Part shown: one piece after another, positions 45,851 through 58,867 of the stretch
Layout: each line of letters starts with the position of its first letter
Position numbering within the stretch: the first letter of the stretch is position 1
Origin: Botryotinia globosa
Taxonomy: Eukaryota > Ascomycota > Leotiomycetes > Helotiales > Sclerotiniaceae
Direction: 5' to 3'
DNA length: 64,000 bases
Assembly: GCA_014898425.1 (NCBI GenBank)
Contig: RCSZ01000017.1
Coordinates: 124,001 to 188,000 of the forward strand
Notes under the pieces: model-generated
What the model was told of the DNA's origin: nothing
The model's input: only the letters and a program-made list of their open reading frames with translations
Database searches by the model: none
Program-made: the position numbers and the translations under genes

Positions 45851-48800
45851 GTGGAAATCAATCATCTCATCAAAAGGGTATATATGATGATATCCAGACG
45901 CCGCGCGAATTGAATGAAATTGAGAGTAGACATTTGTTTCGGCTTTGTTGAGTAGGTATGTAGTACATACCACCAGTGAGTACCACCAGTGTCCTAGGTA
46001 TTCTTACGCTTTTCCCTCACAGAAAATTGTTATCAAGATCTCCTTCCCTACCAAGTATAAAGCATCCATCAATCTTCAAGATTCCGAATACGATACAATC
46101 TCTGGCCTTCTATCCTCTATTGATCGGACGGCTTGACAAACAGCATCAGTCTGAATGTGGCATCACTGGTAGGCTGAGCATACTAGGTACATGATACAAC
46201 ATCTTCTCAGACGCTGATGCAGGATCATCTCATTCTCATTCCCTCCCTCGAATCAGCCGCCTCGACAAAGTCGTAGTGAGCTCGTATTAACGTAAGTGAA
46301 TGTTGAGCCATGTCACTTCTCCCCTCCAATTGTTGCCGTACAGCAAGCCGAATGTTGCACTCCTGGATCACGTTCGAAACGTTACTTACCCGAGGACTTG
46401 GAGGACTTTGAGGATTTTCATGATTTTCATGTCAATCGATTACCGATATACCGTCCTTCATCACGTGCTGTCATCGAAATAGGACTTCAATTGGAAAATC
46501 ATACAGAGTACCCGGTATCTACTGGTAGCAAACGCCCCGCGATACTTCCACTTGTCATCTAAACGGCTGTCTCTTCAGAACGCGTCTTCGTGCACCACTT
46601 TCAACCTCAAAGACATTCTGGATCCAATACGAGCAGACATGTGCACTCTCGATAGAAATAGCAACAAGGGAAATGGTTGGCTATATACACTTATGGAAAT
46701 GTCATTTGCTCTTAGTTTTGGCTCTGCAGCAGTTCCCATCAAGCATTGTCGGATATCAATTCAATCTTACCAATCAACATCGTATTTGTCTTGTCTTATG
46801 TTGAGCTTCGGACATGATTGTTGCAGTATCCAATGATAGCTTATTCAAAATCTCGAATCGCCACCCAACTGGAACATAGTTTGATCTATTTTAGGAGACT
46901 ACCAAAGGCACGAATCAAGGTGCACTAGCCCGATCAGTTTTTCACAACCCGTCTTTATTGTTGATCAGATGGGATTCATAGGAAGGCTTCGGAACCCCGG
47001 GAGTCGTAGTTCGTTGTTAAGTAGTCCATGTACAGTACTACAGGCTAGAAGAAATTTCAAGCACTTCCAACTTCTGAGTGGGTGCCACTGGGTGGGTTGT
47101 CGACGCGCTTCATAAGAGCGAGCAATATCTATCATCTTTCCATCTTTCCATCTTTCCATCTCTACGCAATTCAACGAAATGCCTGCTGCTTTTCGACGAA
47201 ATTAATAGATCCGACCGGTACAATCTCAAGAGTACTGCTCTACTACAGTATCGATTTTTCCAACATTTGAAGCAGCACTTTATATACATAATACAGATTT
47301 TAGGGGAGTAAATATCGATTCCGATTCCGATCCCGACTCCGACTCCCTGTCGATAGCTAGAGATCTTTCCGAATAAAAGTGGTGGTATATCCTGGCCCCT
47401 GGGCGATTTGCAAAGTATCATTCATGCATGCACCGCCTTTGTTCCAGCTTGACTGTGGCACATACCCACTCAACGCATCCACTCACCACCGATCAGTTGC
47501 CGTTTTATCCCCCTTTTCATCTCCTGTGGACCGTTTGGAACAGGATCATCTCGTTCCACCCGGGATATGACTGAGTGTCGTCAATGGCTTCATCACACCA
47601 CAGGATTATCAATGATATCTCTGTGTGTATTTGGTATGGATTTGGTATGGATTTGGGTACCTATAAGACGGCCTGACAGCCAATCCGATGAGGATACGGG
47701 TGCAGAACCGTGGATGTAGATATGATGATCTGGAATAATAGTGAAGCTCTCAACAGTAGGAAGAAATAGATTGATGCAGATAAGAGACCACTATGGGTAC
47801 GTCCTTTTTTTGGTCAAGGCTAATAAGCAGCAGGGGCAGGAGAGGAGACGATGATGCTGTGCCATGATAATCCATGGTCTTTTCTTTTGAAAAGCAATTA
47901 GAAATCGATGGCAATATTGCCATACAAGAGAATAATACCATGAGGCATTAAGATATCGATAACATCAGTGGATTTGGGAGAAGACAAGCTTTTGACAACG
48001 AATAGACTTGGGGAAGAGAAAGACGCATCAAGTCAATGAAGGGTTAAGAAGTCGAAATGAATTGAAAAGGGAAAGGAAGGGAAAGGAAAGGATAGGAAAG
48101 GAAAGGAAAAGAAAAGAAAGTTGGAAAACACATTCTCATACCGGCACTTGGTTTCTCGACCTTTTATTAGGTACCTATATATATATCTCTCTAGCAATGG
48201 GCGAAGCTTTCAGCTGTACGGAATATGATGTATGGGTCAAGAGTCAAGACTCAATTGATGCGCAAGCTTGTTGCGTGCCCCCGAATTAGCAAAGTGTGCA
48301 ATAGGATAACGAGAATGATACATAATGATATAATGATACTGTAATGATAATGATAATGATGATGATACTGGTGAATAGAATTTCCACTACCTCGAGAGTC
48401 GAGACTACATACTCTCAATGAATTTAATGAAACGGGCATGGAGCTGGCCATCGGGGGACAAAAGCAGCGAGGTGAACATCCTATCTGGGTACTTTCTCAT
48501 GAATCCAGTTTTCTTCATACTTGCCCCTGGCTACCAGGTATGATCCGGACTCTAGAACTTTCCCCTCCCAATCAAAATGAATTGTCAGCAGCATCGGTCT
48601 CCTGAATCTCTTGAGAAGTTACTCTACCAGTCAATCCAACTTATTACACTGAACCATTCCCATTTCCAAGCTTCCCGGTTCCATTTATTTGGTCCCTAGT
48701 GCATCTATCTACCTGGAATATCTAAATTGATTCTTCTAGATGCTCTCTACGGTCTCCACGGTCTCTACCGTCTCTACCGTCTCCGTCGCGATTATTGTCC

Positions 48801-49046
48801 ACATGTGTACGCATCTTAACTTCATGGGGAAGTATTCTGCTCTCCCTTTCGTTCCCCAAGATTACCACCATAATGCTGCTATTTGAATCACCTGGACCAA
48901 TGGAAAACGTGAAGCCACCACCAACAGTAGAACCCAGCCTCTTTTCTTTTTGGTAAATATCGGTTGTCTCTTGACTCTCTTGCCCCCCAGGGCTGGGTAG
49001 ATGCCTCTGCTGATGCTGATGCTGATGCTGATGCTGGTGCTGGTGC

Positions 49047-49100
49047 ACTACAGACACTACAGACACTACAGACACTACAGACACTACAGACACTACAGAC
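49047..49100 (+). repeat. ACTACAGAC 9-base minisatellite
   Basis: Six perfect tandem copies of ACTACAGAC are preceded directly by a GCTGAT/GCTGGT hexamer run. Confidence 0.88.
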
Positions 49101-49535
49101 TGGTCTTGTACCAGTGTACCACGGAGCCAAGGTATGGACCAGACTCGAGCCAGTCAGTATCTATTAAAGCTATTTTGTATTTTGTATTTTGTAGATCCAC
49201 CATCCATTTCATATCTTACTGACGAAAACAACCTTTCCCCCCTCCCCCCCGCTCTCTCCCATCTCAAGAAATAATTAACTGTCACCCTGTTTTTAGTGCC
49301 AAAATTGATTTTCTTAATGAACCCGTAGACCGAATTTCCTTATTATTAAGTTAATTACCTACTACTAGTGCTCTAAAGATCCTCCTCTGCTCCTCTTTCA
49401 CAACCTTTTCACTCTCTTCCTCTCCCTAATCTCTCATACTTGGGAAAAAGATCATACACACACCTCGACAACTATACCAACACCCTTGGCATAGAACCTC
49501 GAGAGAAAGGAAGGATATTCTTTTTTCTCAGTGTG

Positions 49536-49539
<4 letters not shown>

Positions 49540-49600
<61 letters not shown>
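49540..49600 (+). repeat. CT dinucleotide tract upstream of FKS1
   Basis: About 60 bases of CT repeat with one CCCT interruption lie roughly 710 bases before the FKS1 ATG. Pyrimidine tracts of this kind often mark promoters and transcription starts of highly expressed filamentous-fungal genes. That role is inferred here. Confidence 0.8.
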
Positions 49601-49603
<3 letters not shown>

Positions 49604-50308
49604 TGTTTATCACTTTGTTCGTAAACCGGATCTTGTAAATCTTTAAACACTCGTTCAGCGCCATCTTTCCTGTTTCGTTCCATCTAGACGCGACAGTATC
49701 AAAAGTTTACTAGGTAGTTCGAGTTCGTAGGAAGGACAACAAGCCGCCCTAACGAAAATCAACAAGACCAAAGCAGCGACGAATCACCAAAAAATAAAGG
49801 GGAAGAAAACAGAAGTGAAATCTCGCACCACTTGCTTCCTTCTCCAACTCATCAACATATCTTCCTTTTTTTTAATTGAATAGTCACTCTTTACAACTCA
49901 TTCGACATTCTCTCGAAAAAAAGTAAACTTTATTTTTCGAAAGGAGGTCAAGTCCTTGTATCCTCCATTTTATTCAATTCATCCTATCGAAAGATTCACG
50001 GCGAAGACGAGCAAAATCGGTCTTATTTAATTTACATCACGACCATCATTTTTTGACCGCATTTCAAGCATTTTGCTCAGCCCGTTTTCAATTCAAGGAC
50101 TGCAACGGAATCATTCACTCTTCCAATGTGCCTTTAATTTGTGAGTATCAATTTCAGTTTTCAATTTATTCACCTTTCCATCCTCGCACATCCGACACGA
50201 AGGCCGGGGCAAAGGAACAGTACTTTTACGCGCCAGTTCACCTCGGAAGACCTTTAAAGATCTCAATGTTAACATTCCATCCATCAGTAAATAATTTAAC
50301 ACGCAATC

Positions 50309-53300
50309 ATGTCGGGACACCCACAACAAGGGGCTCAATACGACGAGGGCTACGGCCATCAGCCCGGTAACACGGAATCTTATTATCAGGAAGAACACGG
50401 AGGTCAACAATATTACGACAATAATGCTGGCTACGAGCAAGGTCATGGAGGCCATCAGCAGCAAGGTGGTGAAGGGTACTATGATGAATCGTGAGTGGGC
50501 GTGGGTGACTTTTTCTTCACCGATCGGAAGCTAACCACACTTTACAGAGGCTACTACAATGCTGATGCCAACAATCCATATCACCAAGAGGGAGGATACT
50601 ACGAAGGTGGGGATCAACACCAAGGCCAATATCAAGACGAATACTACAACGACCAGTACTACGAGCAGGGTGGTGCAGCAGCTGGCGAAGCACCTCAAGC
50701 CAAGCGTCGGGGCGATTCAGAAGAGGATTCAGAGACGTTCAGCGACTTTACCATGAGATCAGATATGGCTCGAGCCACCGACATGGACTACTATGGCCGC
50801 GGCGATGAGAGATACAACAGCTACAACGAGAGCCAAATGGGTGGTCGTGGTTACAGACCGCCATCTTCGCAAGTTTCATATGGTGGCAACAGATCGTCCG
50901 GAGCATCAACGCCAAATTACGGAATGGACTTCAACAATGTACTTCCAGCTGGACAACGATCCAAGGAGCCATATCCCGCCTGGACCTCAGACGCTCAAAT
51001 TCCTTTATCGAAGGAAGAGATTGAAGATATCTTCCTGGATTTGACCGCCAAATTTGGTTTCCAACGTGACAGCATGAGGAATGTGTACGATCATTTGATG
51101 ATTCTGCTCGATTCGAGAGCTTCGCGTATGACTCCAAATCAAGCTCTCTTGTCTCTTCATGCAGATTACATTGGTGGTGACAATGCGAACTACCGAAAAT
51201 GGTACTTTGCCGCTCATCTTGATCTTGATGATGCTGTAGGATTTGCCAACATGAAACTTGGTAAAGGAGATCGTCGTACTCGCAAAGCCCGCAAAGCAGC
51301 CAAGGCGGCAGCAGCAGATCCTCAAAACGAAGCCCAGACCTTGGAGCAGATGGAGGGCGATAACAGTCTCGAAGCTGCTGAGTACAGATGGAAGACTCGC
51401 ATGAACCGTATGTCTCAACATGACCGAGTACGTCAATTGGCTCTCTACCTCCTCTGTTGGGGTGAAGCCAACCAAGTCCGATTCATGCCCGAACTTCTCT
51501 GCTTCATTTTCAAATGTGCCGATGACTACTTGAACTCGCCTGCTTGCCAAAACTTGGTTGAGCCGGTAGAGGAATTCACATACCTCAACCAAATCATAAC
51601 GCCACTGTACCAATACTGCAGAGATCAGGGTTACGAAGTTCAAGATGGCAAATATGTTCGCCGAGAACGTGATCACAATGAGATTATTGGATACGATGAT
51701 TGCAATCAACTGTTCTGGTATCCTGAAGGTATTGAGAAGATCATTATGGAAGACAAGTCTCGCCTAGTGGATCTCCCTCCCGCGGAACGTTATCTCAAGC
51801 TCAAGGACGTCACCTGGAACAAGGTCTTCTTCAAAACGTATCGCGAAACTCGTTCCTGGTTCCACATGCTGGTCAACTTCAATCGTATCTGGGTTATTCA
51901 TATCAGTGCATTCTGGTTCTTCACTGCTAAGAATTCCCCCACCCTTTTGGAAAAGAATTACAAGCAACAAGAGAACAATCAACCTCCCGCCTCTGCACAA
52001 TGGTCTGCAGTCGCTTTGGGTGGTGCTGTTGCAAGTCTTATCATGGTTATAGCTACAATTTGCGAATGGTCCTACGTTCCTCGTCGTTGGGCAGGCGCTC
52101 AACATTTGACTAAGAAGCTGTTGTTCCTTCTCGCTGTTCTCGCTCTCAACGTCGCTCCCAGTGTTTACATCTTCGTCATTCCCGACACACAAAAGACTAA
52201 GATTGCTTTGATCCTGGGTATTGTTCAATTCTTCATCGCTCTGGTTACCTACTTCTTCTTCTCGATAATGCCGATGGGAGGATTGTTTGGTAGTTACTTG
52301 ACCCGAAACTCTCGACAATACGTTGCCAGTCAAACTTTCACTGCGAGTTATCCTCGTCTGACGGGTAACGACATGTGGATGTCTTACGGTCTGTGGATCA
52401 CGGTCTTCGGAGCCAAACTTGCTGAATCTTACGTCTTTTTGACTCTGTCCTTCCGTGATCCTATCAGATACTTGGCTAGTATGGAAATTTCCTACTGTGC
52501 TGGTGATGCTATTTTTGGCGACGTTCTCTGCAAATTGCAACCCAAGATTCTCCTCGGTATCATGTTCGTTACTGATCTAACGTTGTTCTTCTTGGATACT
52601 TTCATGTGGTATATTATCATGAACACTATCTACTCAGTGGCTCGATCTTTCTACCTCGGTGTCTCTATCTGGACACCATGGAGAAATATCTTCTCGCGTC
52701 TGCCAAAGCGTATCTACTCTAAGGTTCTCGCCACCACTGACATGGAGATCAAATACAAGCCAAAGGTTCTTATCTCTCAGATTTGGAATGCCATCGTTAT
52801 TTCTATGTACAGAGAGCATCTCCTGGCTATCGACCACGTCCAAAAGCTTCTCTACCATCAAGTTCCATCTGAACAAGAAGGCAAGAGAACTCTTCGAGCC
52901 CCAACTTTCTTCGTCTCACAAGAAGATCATTCTTTCAAGACGGAGTTTTTCCCAAGTCAGAGTGAAGCCGAGCGCCGTATCTCTTTCTTCGCCCAATCTT
53001 TGTCCACTCCGATTCCAGAACCACTCCCAGTCGATAACATGCCAACCTTCACTGTTATGATTCCTCATTACGGAGAGAAAATCTTGTTCTCCCTGCGTGA
53101 AATTATTCGTGAAGACGAGCCATACTCCCGTGTTACTATGCTTGAGTACCTAAAGCAATTGCACCCTCACGAGTGGGACTGTTTCGTTAAGGATACTAAG
53201 ATTCTTGCCGACGAGACCTCTCAATTCAATGGCGATTACGACAAGGATGAAAAGAACACCGCCAAGAGCAAGATCGACGATCTTCCGTTCTACTGCATTG

Positions 53301-56225
53301 GTTTCAAATCTGCCGCTCCCGAGTACACTCTCCGCACACGTATTTGGGCTTCCTTGAGAGCACAAACTCTCTACCGTACAATCTCTGGCTTCATGAACTA
53401 CAGTCGTGCTATCAAACTTCTCTACCGTGTGGAGAACCCTGAAGTTGTTCAAATGTTCGGTGGTAACTCTGACAAGCTCGAGCGCGAACTTGAGCGCATG
53501 GCTCGCCGCAAGTTCAAGCTTTGTGTTTCCATGCAACGTTATGCCAAATTCAAGAAAGAGGAGATGGAAAACACTGAATTCCTTCTCCGTGCATACCCTG
53601 ATCTTCAAATCGCTTACTTGGATGAAGAAGCTCCTCTTGCTGAAGGTGAAGAGCCACGTCTCTACTCCGCTCTTATTGATGGCCACTCTGAAATCATGGA
53701 GAATGGAATGCGCAGACCCAAGTTCCGTATTCAACTTTCTGGTAACCCAATTTTGGGTGATGGGAAATCCGACAACCAAAACCATGCCATCATCTTCTAT
53801 CGTGGTGAGTATATTCAACTCATTGATGCCAATCAAGACAACTATTTGGAAGAGTGCTTGAAGATTCGTAGCGTTTTGGCCGAGTTTGAGGAAATGACAA
53901 CTGAAAACGTCTCGCCCTACACTCCTGGTGTTTCGAATCCTAAGATCGCCCCTGTTGCTATTCTCGGTGCTCGTGAATATATTTTCTCTGAGAACATTGG
54001 TGTTTTGGGAGATATCGCTGCCGGAAAGGAACAAACATTCGGTACACTCTTCGCACGTACTCTTGTTACCATCGGTGGTAAGCTCCATTATGGACATCCT
54101 GATTTCTTGAACGGTATTTTCATGACTACCAGAGGTGGTGTTTCCAAAGCTCAGAAAGGTCTTCATCTCAACGAGGATATTTACGCTGGTATGACTGCAC
54201 TTCTTCGTGGAGGTCGCATCAAGCATTGCGAGTACTATCAATGCGGTAAAGGTCGTGATCTCGGTTTTGGCTCGATTCTTAACTTCACTACAAAGATTGG
54301 AACTGGTATGGGTGAACAAATGTTGTCGAGAGAGTACTATTACCTTGGTACTCAACTGCCCATCGATCGTTTCTTGTCCTTTTACTACGCCCATCCTGGT
54401 TTCCATTTGAACAACATGTTTATTATGTTGTCTGTCAATCTGTTCATGATTTGCTTAATCAATTTGGGAGCCCTCAAGAATCAGGTCATTGAGTGTAAAT
54501 ACAACCCCAACGTCCCCATCACCGATGCGCTCTTCCCAACCGGTTGTGCAAACATCATCCCTATTACCAACTGGGTATATCGTTGCGTTATATCTATTTT
54601 CATTGTGTTCTTCATTTCCTTCGTGCCCTTGACGGTTCAGGAATTGACAGAACGTGGTTTCTGGCGTGCGGCTACTCGTCTCGGAAAGCAATTCTGTTCC
54701 TTGTCACCCTTCTTCGAAGTTTTCGTCTGTCAAATCTATGCCAATGCTGTCCAACAAGATCTTTCTTTTGGTGGTGCTAGGTATATTGGAACTGGTCGTG
54801 GTTTCGCCACTGCTCGTATACCCTTCGGTATTCTCTTCTCTCGATTTGCCGGTCCTTCGATTTATCTCGGAGCTAGATTACTGATGATGTTGTTGTTCGC
54901 AACCATCACCGTCTGGCAAGCTGCGTTGGTCTACTTCTGGGTTACTCTACTTGCTTTGTGTATCTCACCATTCTTGTACAACCCTCATCAATTTGCCTGG
55001 AACGATTTCTTTATTGATTACAGAGACTATTTGAGATGGATGTCTCGTGGAAACTCTCGTTCCCATGCATCAAGTTGGATTGCTTTCTGTCGTCTCTCGC
55101 GTACCAGAATCACAGGTTACAAACGCAAGATTCTCGGAGACCCATCGGCCAAGATGTCTGGGGATACTGCTCGTGCCACTTTCTCCAACCTTTTCTTCGG
55201 TGAAATCGTTGGACCGCTCATGATTGTCGCTCTCACCTTGATTCCATATCTTTTCATCAACGCTCAAACGGGTGTCATCCCAGAGAACAACGGTGGCACT
55301 ACGACCAAACCCACAGCGGCCTTGATTCGTGTGGCAATTGTAGCCGGTGCTCCTATTGCAGTTAACGCTGGTGTATTGGCTGCAATGTTTGGTATGGCTT
55401 GTTGTATGGGACCCCTCCTTGGCATGTGCTGCAAGAAATTCGGATCAGTTCTCGCGGCTATTGCACACGCTCTCGCCGTTGTCTTCTGTCTAGTATTCTT
55501 CGAGGTCATGTTCTTCTTGGAAGGATTTAATTTCGCCAAGACTTTGTTGGGAATGATTGCCTCGGCCGCCATTCAAAGATTTATCTACAAGCTCATTATC
55601 AGTTTGACATTGACCAGAGAATTGAAGACCGATACATCCAACATCGCCTTCTGGACTGGTAAATGGTATTCCATGGGCTGGCACTCAGTTTCCCAACCTG
55701 GCCGTGAATTCCTTTGCAAAATCACTGAGCTCGGAATGTTTGCCGGTGACTTCGTTCTTGGTCACCTCATTCTCTTCATCATGCTTCCTATCATCGCCAT
55801 TCCTCAGGTCGACAAGCTTCACTCTGTGATGCTCTTCTGGCTTCGTCCAAGGTATGTTTATTTTCACTACATCACTCACACAGGTTCCGAGCTAACTTTT
55901 TCCCAGTCGACAAATTCGTCCTCCAATTTACTCGTTGAAGCAGTCCAAGCTACGAAAGAGGCGTGTTTGGAGATACGCTGTCATCTACTTCACTTTGTTC
56001 ATCGTCTTCCTTGCCTTGTTGATCGGACCACTTATTGCCGGCAAGATGATTCTGTCCGATAGCTTGACCAGTCAGATTCCATTCAATCTTTACCAACCTA
56101 CCGGCCAAAATAACAACGACACTCGGAACTACAACGAAACCGGTACTGGCTGCGTGACTTGCTCTGGTGCTAGTGCTACAGCAACTTCTTCTAGCACCGG
56201 TGCTGCCAAGATTAGGCTCTTTTAG
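50309..56225 (+). CDS. FKS1: 1,3-beta-glucan synthase catalytic subunit (GT48)
   Basis: Three exons (50309-50490, 50548-55851, 55907-56225) give 1934 residues, the usual size. The first 110 residues are Gln/Tyr/Gly-rich and disordered. The cytosolic N-domain ([15 protein letters not shown], then [13 protein letters not shown]) leads into the first membrane cluster (about 500-735). A large cytosolic GT48 catalytic loop (about 850-1335) contains [26 protein letters not shown] and [15 protein letters not shown]. The second membrane cluster runs to about 1880. The first echinocandin hotspot reads FLTLSFRDP (about 691-699). The enzyme makes beta-1,3-glucan from UDP-glucose at the plasma membrane and is activated by Rho1-GTP. 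The short last exon, after a 55-base intron, encodes the final membrane segment and a Ser/Thr-rich tail. The reverse strand carries long open frames here only as a codon-bias shadow. Confidence 0.97.
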
Positions 56226-57073
56226 AATGACGGTGTTGTATAGATGACTGCTAGGGCTGTAATATAGAATGGTATGGTATGCAGTACATTAAAAAGATCT
56301 TTGGAATGGATGCGTGGCCATTGTCACTTCACGGGGTGTTTTTTAAACTTGAGTTAGGGTGTTTGCATGGTAAACGGCTTTAGATATTTGTTTTTTGTTT
56401 CCTTTTCCCTCCTTTACTGTTCCATAATGACCCGAATGCAATACTGGATGCTCAGGCTTCAATCACCTAGAGTCCAAATTACGGCTGTAATATGTTCTAC
56501 AGCGCGAAGATAATACAGAGTCTTTACAATTAAATTAATATGAGTAAATTTTTGGTTATCCTCATTTTTTTTAGATGGCTGACTGCTGTGACGACTGCAA
56601 TGTGGCCAAATTTTCCAATCATTCATGCAATGCTAGTCCAATCTATTTGAATGAAACGAGGCAACTCTGACGTCCCTCCTTTTCCCTTGCAGAGAATCGC
56701 AGCATGAATTTCACTAGCTTACTAATTTTCTTTACAGCCCACATCACATTCTAGCTAGATAGTTATAATAAACCGACAATGTACACATAGAGTCCTTGAA
56801 GAAGATACAATACAACAATAACATCTTTCTTTTGCATCGTTGATATCTATACGAATAGTGGCAGTATTTCTATCTTAAGCCCACCTGTTCAACTTGAACT
56901 CCACGGACATTCAATTACGCGAAGCCGACAGCTAGTCGCGATAACCGTCATTGAACAAGCCAGCACTTTTTTGTGTCAGTACGAACGGAAGCGGGAACGT
57001 TTTCTACCAATCGTCCATTTGACACAATACTCATTTCTTTTCTCTGATTCTGATCAACCCGATTGCTATCACC
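56226..57073. other. Intergenic region between FKS1 and LCB1
   Basis: It holds the FKS1 3' flank, with AT-rich stretches at about 56500-56575, and the LCB1 promoter and leader. No gene is seen. Confidence 0.5.
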
Positions 57074-58867
57074 ATGGACCTTCAGGATATTCAATCGTAC
57101 ATGGTCTCGTCCATGAACGAGATCACATCGACTTTTCAAAAAGTGCCTGGCTCTGCCATGCTCATCCGCTATATTCAATCGAGTTATCAAGATGATCCAG
57201 TCAGATCTGTTATCGAATTGGTTTTGGTTATATTCTTCATTAGATATTTGCTGGCGCCTAGTTATGTGACGCATAACAATAACTTTGTTCAGTTAACGGA
57301 GGAGGTGAGCGGTCTTTCCCAATCAGATTTGTCTGCGAGTCGAAGTTATGGAAACTGATCTAGTAAATTACCAGGAAATCGATGACTTGGTAGACGAGTG
57401 GCAACCTGAGCCATTGGTTGCAAAGATGACTCCTTTTGAAGAGGCAGATAGTGAGAAAACACCCATCATCGTAGGGTGAGTTCAACTTCCCCTCCCACAA
57501 TATTCTACTTATGCAGTGTGCTAACATTGAGAAGGCCTACAGGACCAAAATCTAAGCTTTCAAATGGCCGAACGGTAACGAATCTCGCATCTTACAACTT
57601 CTACAATTTCGTTGGCAACGAGCAAGTCAAAGAAAAGGCCATCCAAACTCTCCGAACTTATGGTGTAGGACCTTGCGGGCCTCCTCAATTCTACGGCACT
57701 CAAGATGTACACATGAAAACCGAAGCGGATATTGCATCATGTTTGGGAACGGAAGGATGCATTGTATATGCTCACGCCTTTTCTACGATTTCGAGTGTGA
57801 TACCAGCATTTTGCAAAAGAGGTGATATTATTGTGGCGGATCGAGCAAGCAATTACTCAATCAGGAAGGGTCTGCAGATTTCTAGAAGTACAGTCAAATA
57901 CTTCGAACATAACAATATGGAAGATTTGGAAAGGGTATTGCAAAAGGTGGTCAAGGAACAAGCCAAGAGACCGTTGACCAGAAGATTCATTGTTACAGAG
58001 GGATTGTCAGAAACAGTTGGTGATTGCGTGGACTTGCCCAAGCTGGTAATTATCTCAAATCACATCCTAATGCTCATATGTATAACTAACAAATCATTAG
58101 ATTGAACTCAAACGTCGTTACAAATTTCGCCTGATGTTGGATGAGACATGGTCCTTTGGAGTTCTTGGTAGAACAGGTCGCGGTCTTACGGAAGCACAGA
58201 ATGTGGACGCATCACAAATTGATATGTTGATTGGATCATTAGCTGGACCTCTCTGTGCCGGAGGTGGATTCTGCGCAGGGTCAAACGATGTGGTAGAACA
58301 TCAGCGTATCACTGCTGCTTCCTACACTTTCTCCGCGGCTTTACCGGCTATGTTGGCTACTACCGCTAGCGAAACGCTCAACATGCTACAAACGAATCCC
58401 GAGGTTTTGGTACAATGTAGAGAGAATATCAAGGCAATGAGGGCTCAGCTTGATCCGAGAAGCGATTGGGTTCACTGCACCAGTGCCATTGAAAACCCAG
58501 TGATGCTCTTTGTTCTCAAGCAAGATATTGTCAACTCCAGACGTCTAAGTATCGAAGAACAAGAACGTATCATGCAGGAATGTGTTGATGAGGCAAGCAA
58601 TTCTATCACTTAATACTGGTTCTATCCACTAACTGTGTACAGACACTCGCCAATGGAGTCATGATCACCAGACTCAAAAGTATGCCAGTCTACTCGGGTA
58701 GCAATGGCAAAGATGAAGATTGGAAATTACAACCAGCACTGAAAGTATGCATTACGACAGGACTCTCGAAAAAGGAGATTGAGAAGGCTGGTGTCGTTAT
58801 TAGACATGCTATTACGAAAGTCCTGACTAGAAAGGCGAGTAGTAAGTTGGCCTTGCCACTGGCCTAA
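57074..58867 (+). CDS. LCB1: Serine palmitoyltransferase subunit 1
   Basis: Five exons (57074-57304, 57375-57475, 57535-58045, 58101-58592, 58643-58867) give 519 residues. A lumenal/cytosolic N-terminus carries one membrane segment (about 45-60, [15 protein letters not shown]). The aminotransferase-fold body has [14 protein letters not shown], with the cysteine that is mutated in human neuropathy in SPTLC1. It also has [18 protein letters not shown], where the catalytic PLP-lysine is absent, as expected for the Lcb1 subunit. Lcb1 pairs with the catalytic Lcb2 in the ER membrane to condense serine and palmitoyl-CoA, the first step of sphingolipid synthesis. The last intron (58593-58642) has a GC donor (GAG|GCAAGC) and a normal AG acceptor. 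It restores [13 protein letters not shown] in phase 0, so the GC-AG reading is well supported. Confidence 0.95.

Larger units (their letters stand above)
44775..50308. other. 5.5-kb divergent region upstream of the GH72 gene and FKS1
   Basis: No recognisable gene. The ends are promoters and leaders of the two flanking glucan genes. The interior contains the arrays at 45779-45850, 49047-49100 and 49540-49600, a purine tract of GGAAA type at about 48066-48120, a GCTGAT run at about 49008-49035 and an ATGATA run near 48310-48365. From about 49640 to 50308 the sequence is a leader-like, A- and pyrimidine-rich stretch before the FKS1 ATG. Two short forward frames at 46296-46836 have mixed composition without any motif, and I do not accept them. 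Confidence 0.55.

Noticed and set aside
46296..46836. Two consecutive forward frames of 88 and 94 codons in the GH72-FKS1 gap
   Set aside because: No motif, no homology that I recognise, odd composition and no splice site that joins them into a longer frame.
49452..49664. Arg-Glu repeat frame on the reverse strand and Ser-Leu repeat frame on the forward strand
   Set aside because: Both arise from the CT dinucleotide tract.
53150..54406. 418-codon open frame antisense to FKS1, with several others on the same strand
   Set aside because: It lies entirely inside the FKS1 catalytic exon and is a shadow of strongly biased codon use (C-rich third positions suppress antisense stops). Its composition shows no motif.
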